A program made the translations under genes and the position numbers. Below, one piece after another: positions 6,091 through 6,362 of a DNA stretch of 6,362 nt (within the stretch, counting starts at the first letter, position 1; each line of letters opens with the position of its first letter). The notes beneath the pieces were generated by a model. It was not told the DNA's origin, searched no databases, and worked only from the letters and a program-made list of their open reading frames with translations. The DNA is from STD1-204 sp041649895 (GTDB lineage Bacteria; Patescibacteriota; Minisyncoccia; Minisyncoccales; Minisyncoccaceae), in assembly GCA_041649895.1 (NCBI GenBank), contig JBAZMG010000056.1:1-6362 (forward strand), written 5' to 3'.

Positions 6091-6362
6091 TTATTCTAAT
6101 AATGATTTTATACCTTCTCTATATGATGGATAGTTTGGAGTCCAGCCAAGCTCTCTTTTTATCAAATCATTCGAAACTTTAGTGTTCATTGTTAAAGTGT
6201 TAAATATATGTTTCCCCGTAACAACTCTGAGTAAAGGGTTGGGGATATTTATAATTTTCCTGGCTCCGAATGCTTTTGCCAAATGCAACATGAAGTCTTT
6301 TACTCTTACATTTTCATTATCACTAATAATAAATCTTTTTCCAACAGGCAGTTTTTCTATCG
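6091..6362 (-). CDS. NAD-dependent epimerase/dehydratase, C-terminal part (5' end outside window)
   Basis: The reading frame is open through the right edge, so this is the last 89 residues of a longer protein and not a short gene starting at the internal ATG at 6291. The visible part begins IEKLPVGKRFIISDN and continues through NVRVKDFMLHLAKAFGARK, IPNPLLRVVTGK and ELGWTPNYPSYREGIKSLLE. This matches the C-terminal substrate-side region of extended short-chain dehydrogenases of the epimerase type, where a conserved ELGW-x-P-x-Y-x-x-x-x-EG segment closes the protein. The Rossmann glycine motif and the YxxxK catalytic pair would lie beyond the window, so the substrate (nucleotide sugar, sterol-like or other) cannot be judged. 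The gene ends 49 bases before the YdeI-family gene, in the same direction. Confidence 0.88.
   Translation of the reverse strand, partial: IEKLPVGKRFIISDNENVRVKDFMLHLAKAFGARKIINIPNPLLRVVTGKHIFNTLTMNTKVSNDLIKRELGWTPNYPSYREGIKSLLE

Noticed and set aside
6091..6291. A complete 66-residue gene starting at the ATG at 6291
   Set aside because: The frame stays open for 23 more codons to the window edge, and those residues continue the epimerase similarity, so the ATG is internal.

Overview
The window looks like a chromosomal segment from a member of the Bacteroidota. The evidence is family-level: a LytS-type histidine kinase paired with a LytTR regulator, a GH105 unsaturated-uronyl hydrolase, a Blc-like lipocalin lipoprotein, generally AT-rich DNA, and translation starts that mostly lack a Shine-Dalgarno sequence and sit behind A-rich leaders. 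I cannot name a genus.

The left part (24-1624, minus strand) holds a lipocalin lipoprotein gene followed by a secreted GH105 hydrolase gene. Their ends share the four bases of an ATGA overlap, so they are probably co-transcribed. The hydrolase gene is clearly richer in G+C than everything to its right. The middle (1692-4315, minus strand) is a compact operon. It encodes an unrecognised exported protein, then 15 bases later a four-helix membrane LytS-type kinase, then through an ATGA overlap its LytTR response regulator. The exported protein is a candidate periplasmic partner, sensor or output of the kinase.

A short divergent intergenic region (4316-4433) separates this operon from rsgA on the plus strand (4434-5498). 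RsgA is the circularly permuted GTPase of small-subunit assembly, and all its diagnostic motifs are present. The intergenic region also contains an unbroken 34-codon basic reading frame that is not obviously a gene. rsgA ends exactly where the convergent YdeI/OmpD-associated family gene (5499-6041, minus) ends, with zero bases between the two stop codons. Upstream of that gene, at the right edge, is the C-terminal part of an NAD-dependent epimerase/dehydratase (extended SDR) whose 5' end lies outside the window.

There is no rRNA, tRNA, CRISPR array, insertion sequence or phage gene that I can support, and no gene-free stretch over about 140 bases. I found no clearly new multi-gene system. The best leads are the exported protein tied to the kinase/regulator pair, the small ORF before rsgA, and the composition step at the hydrolase gene.
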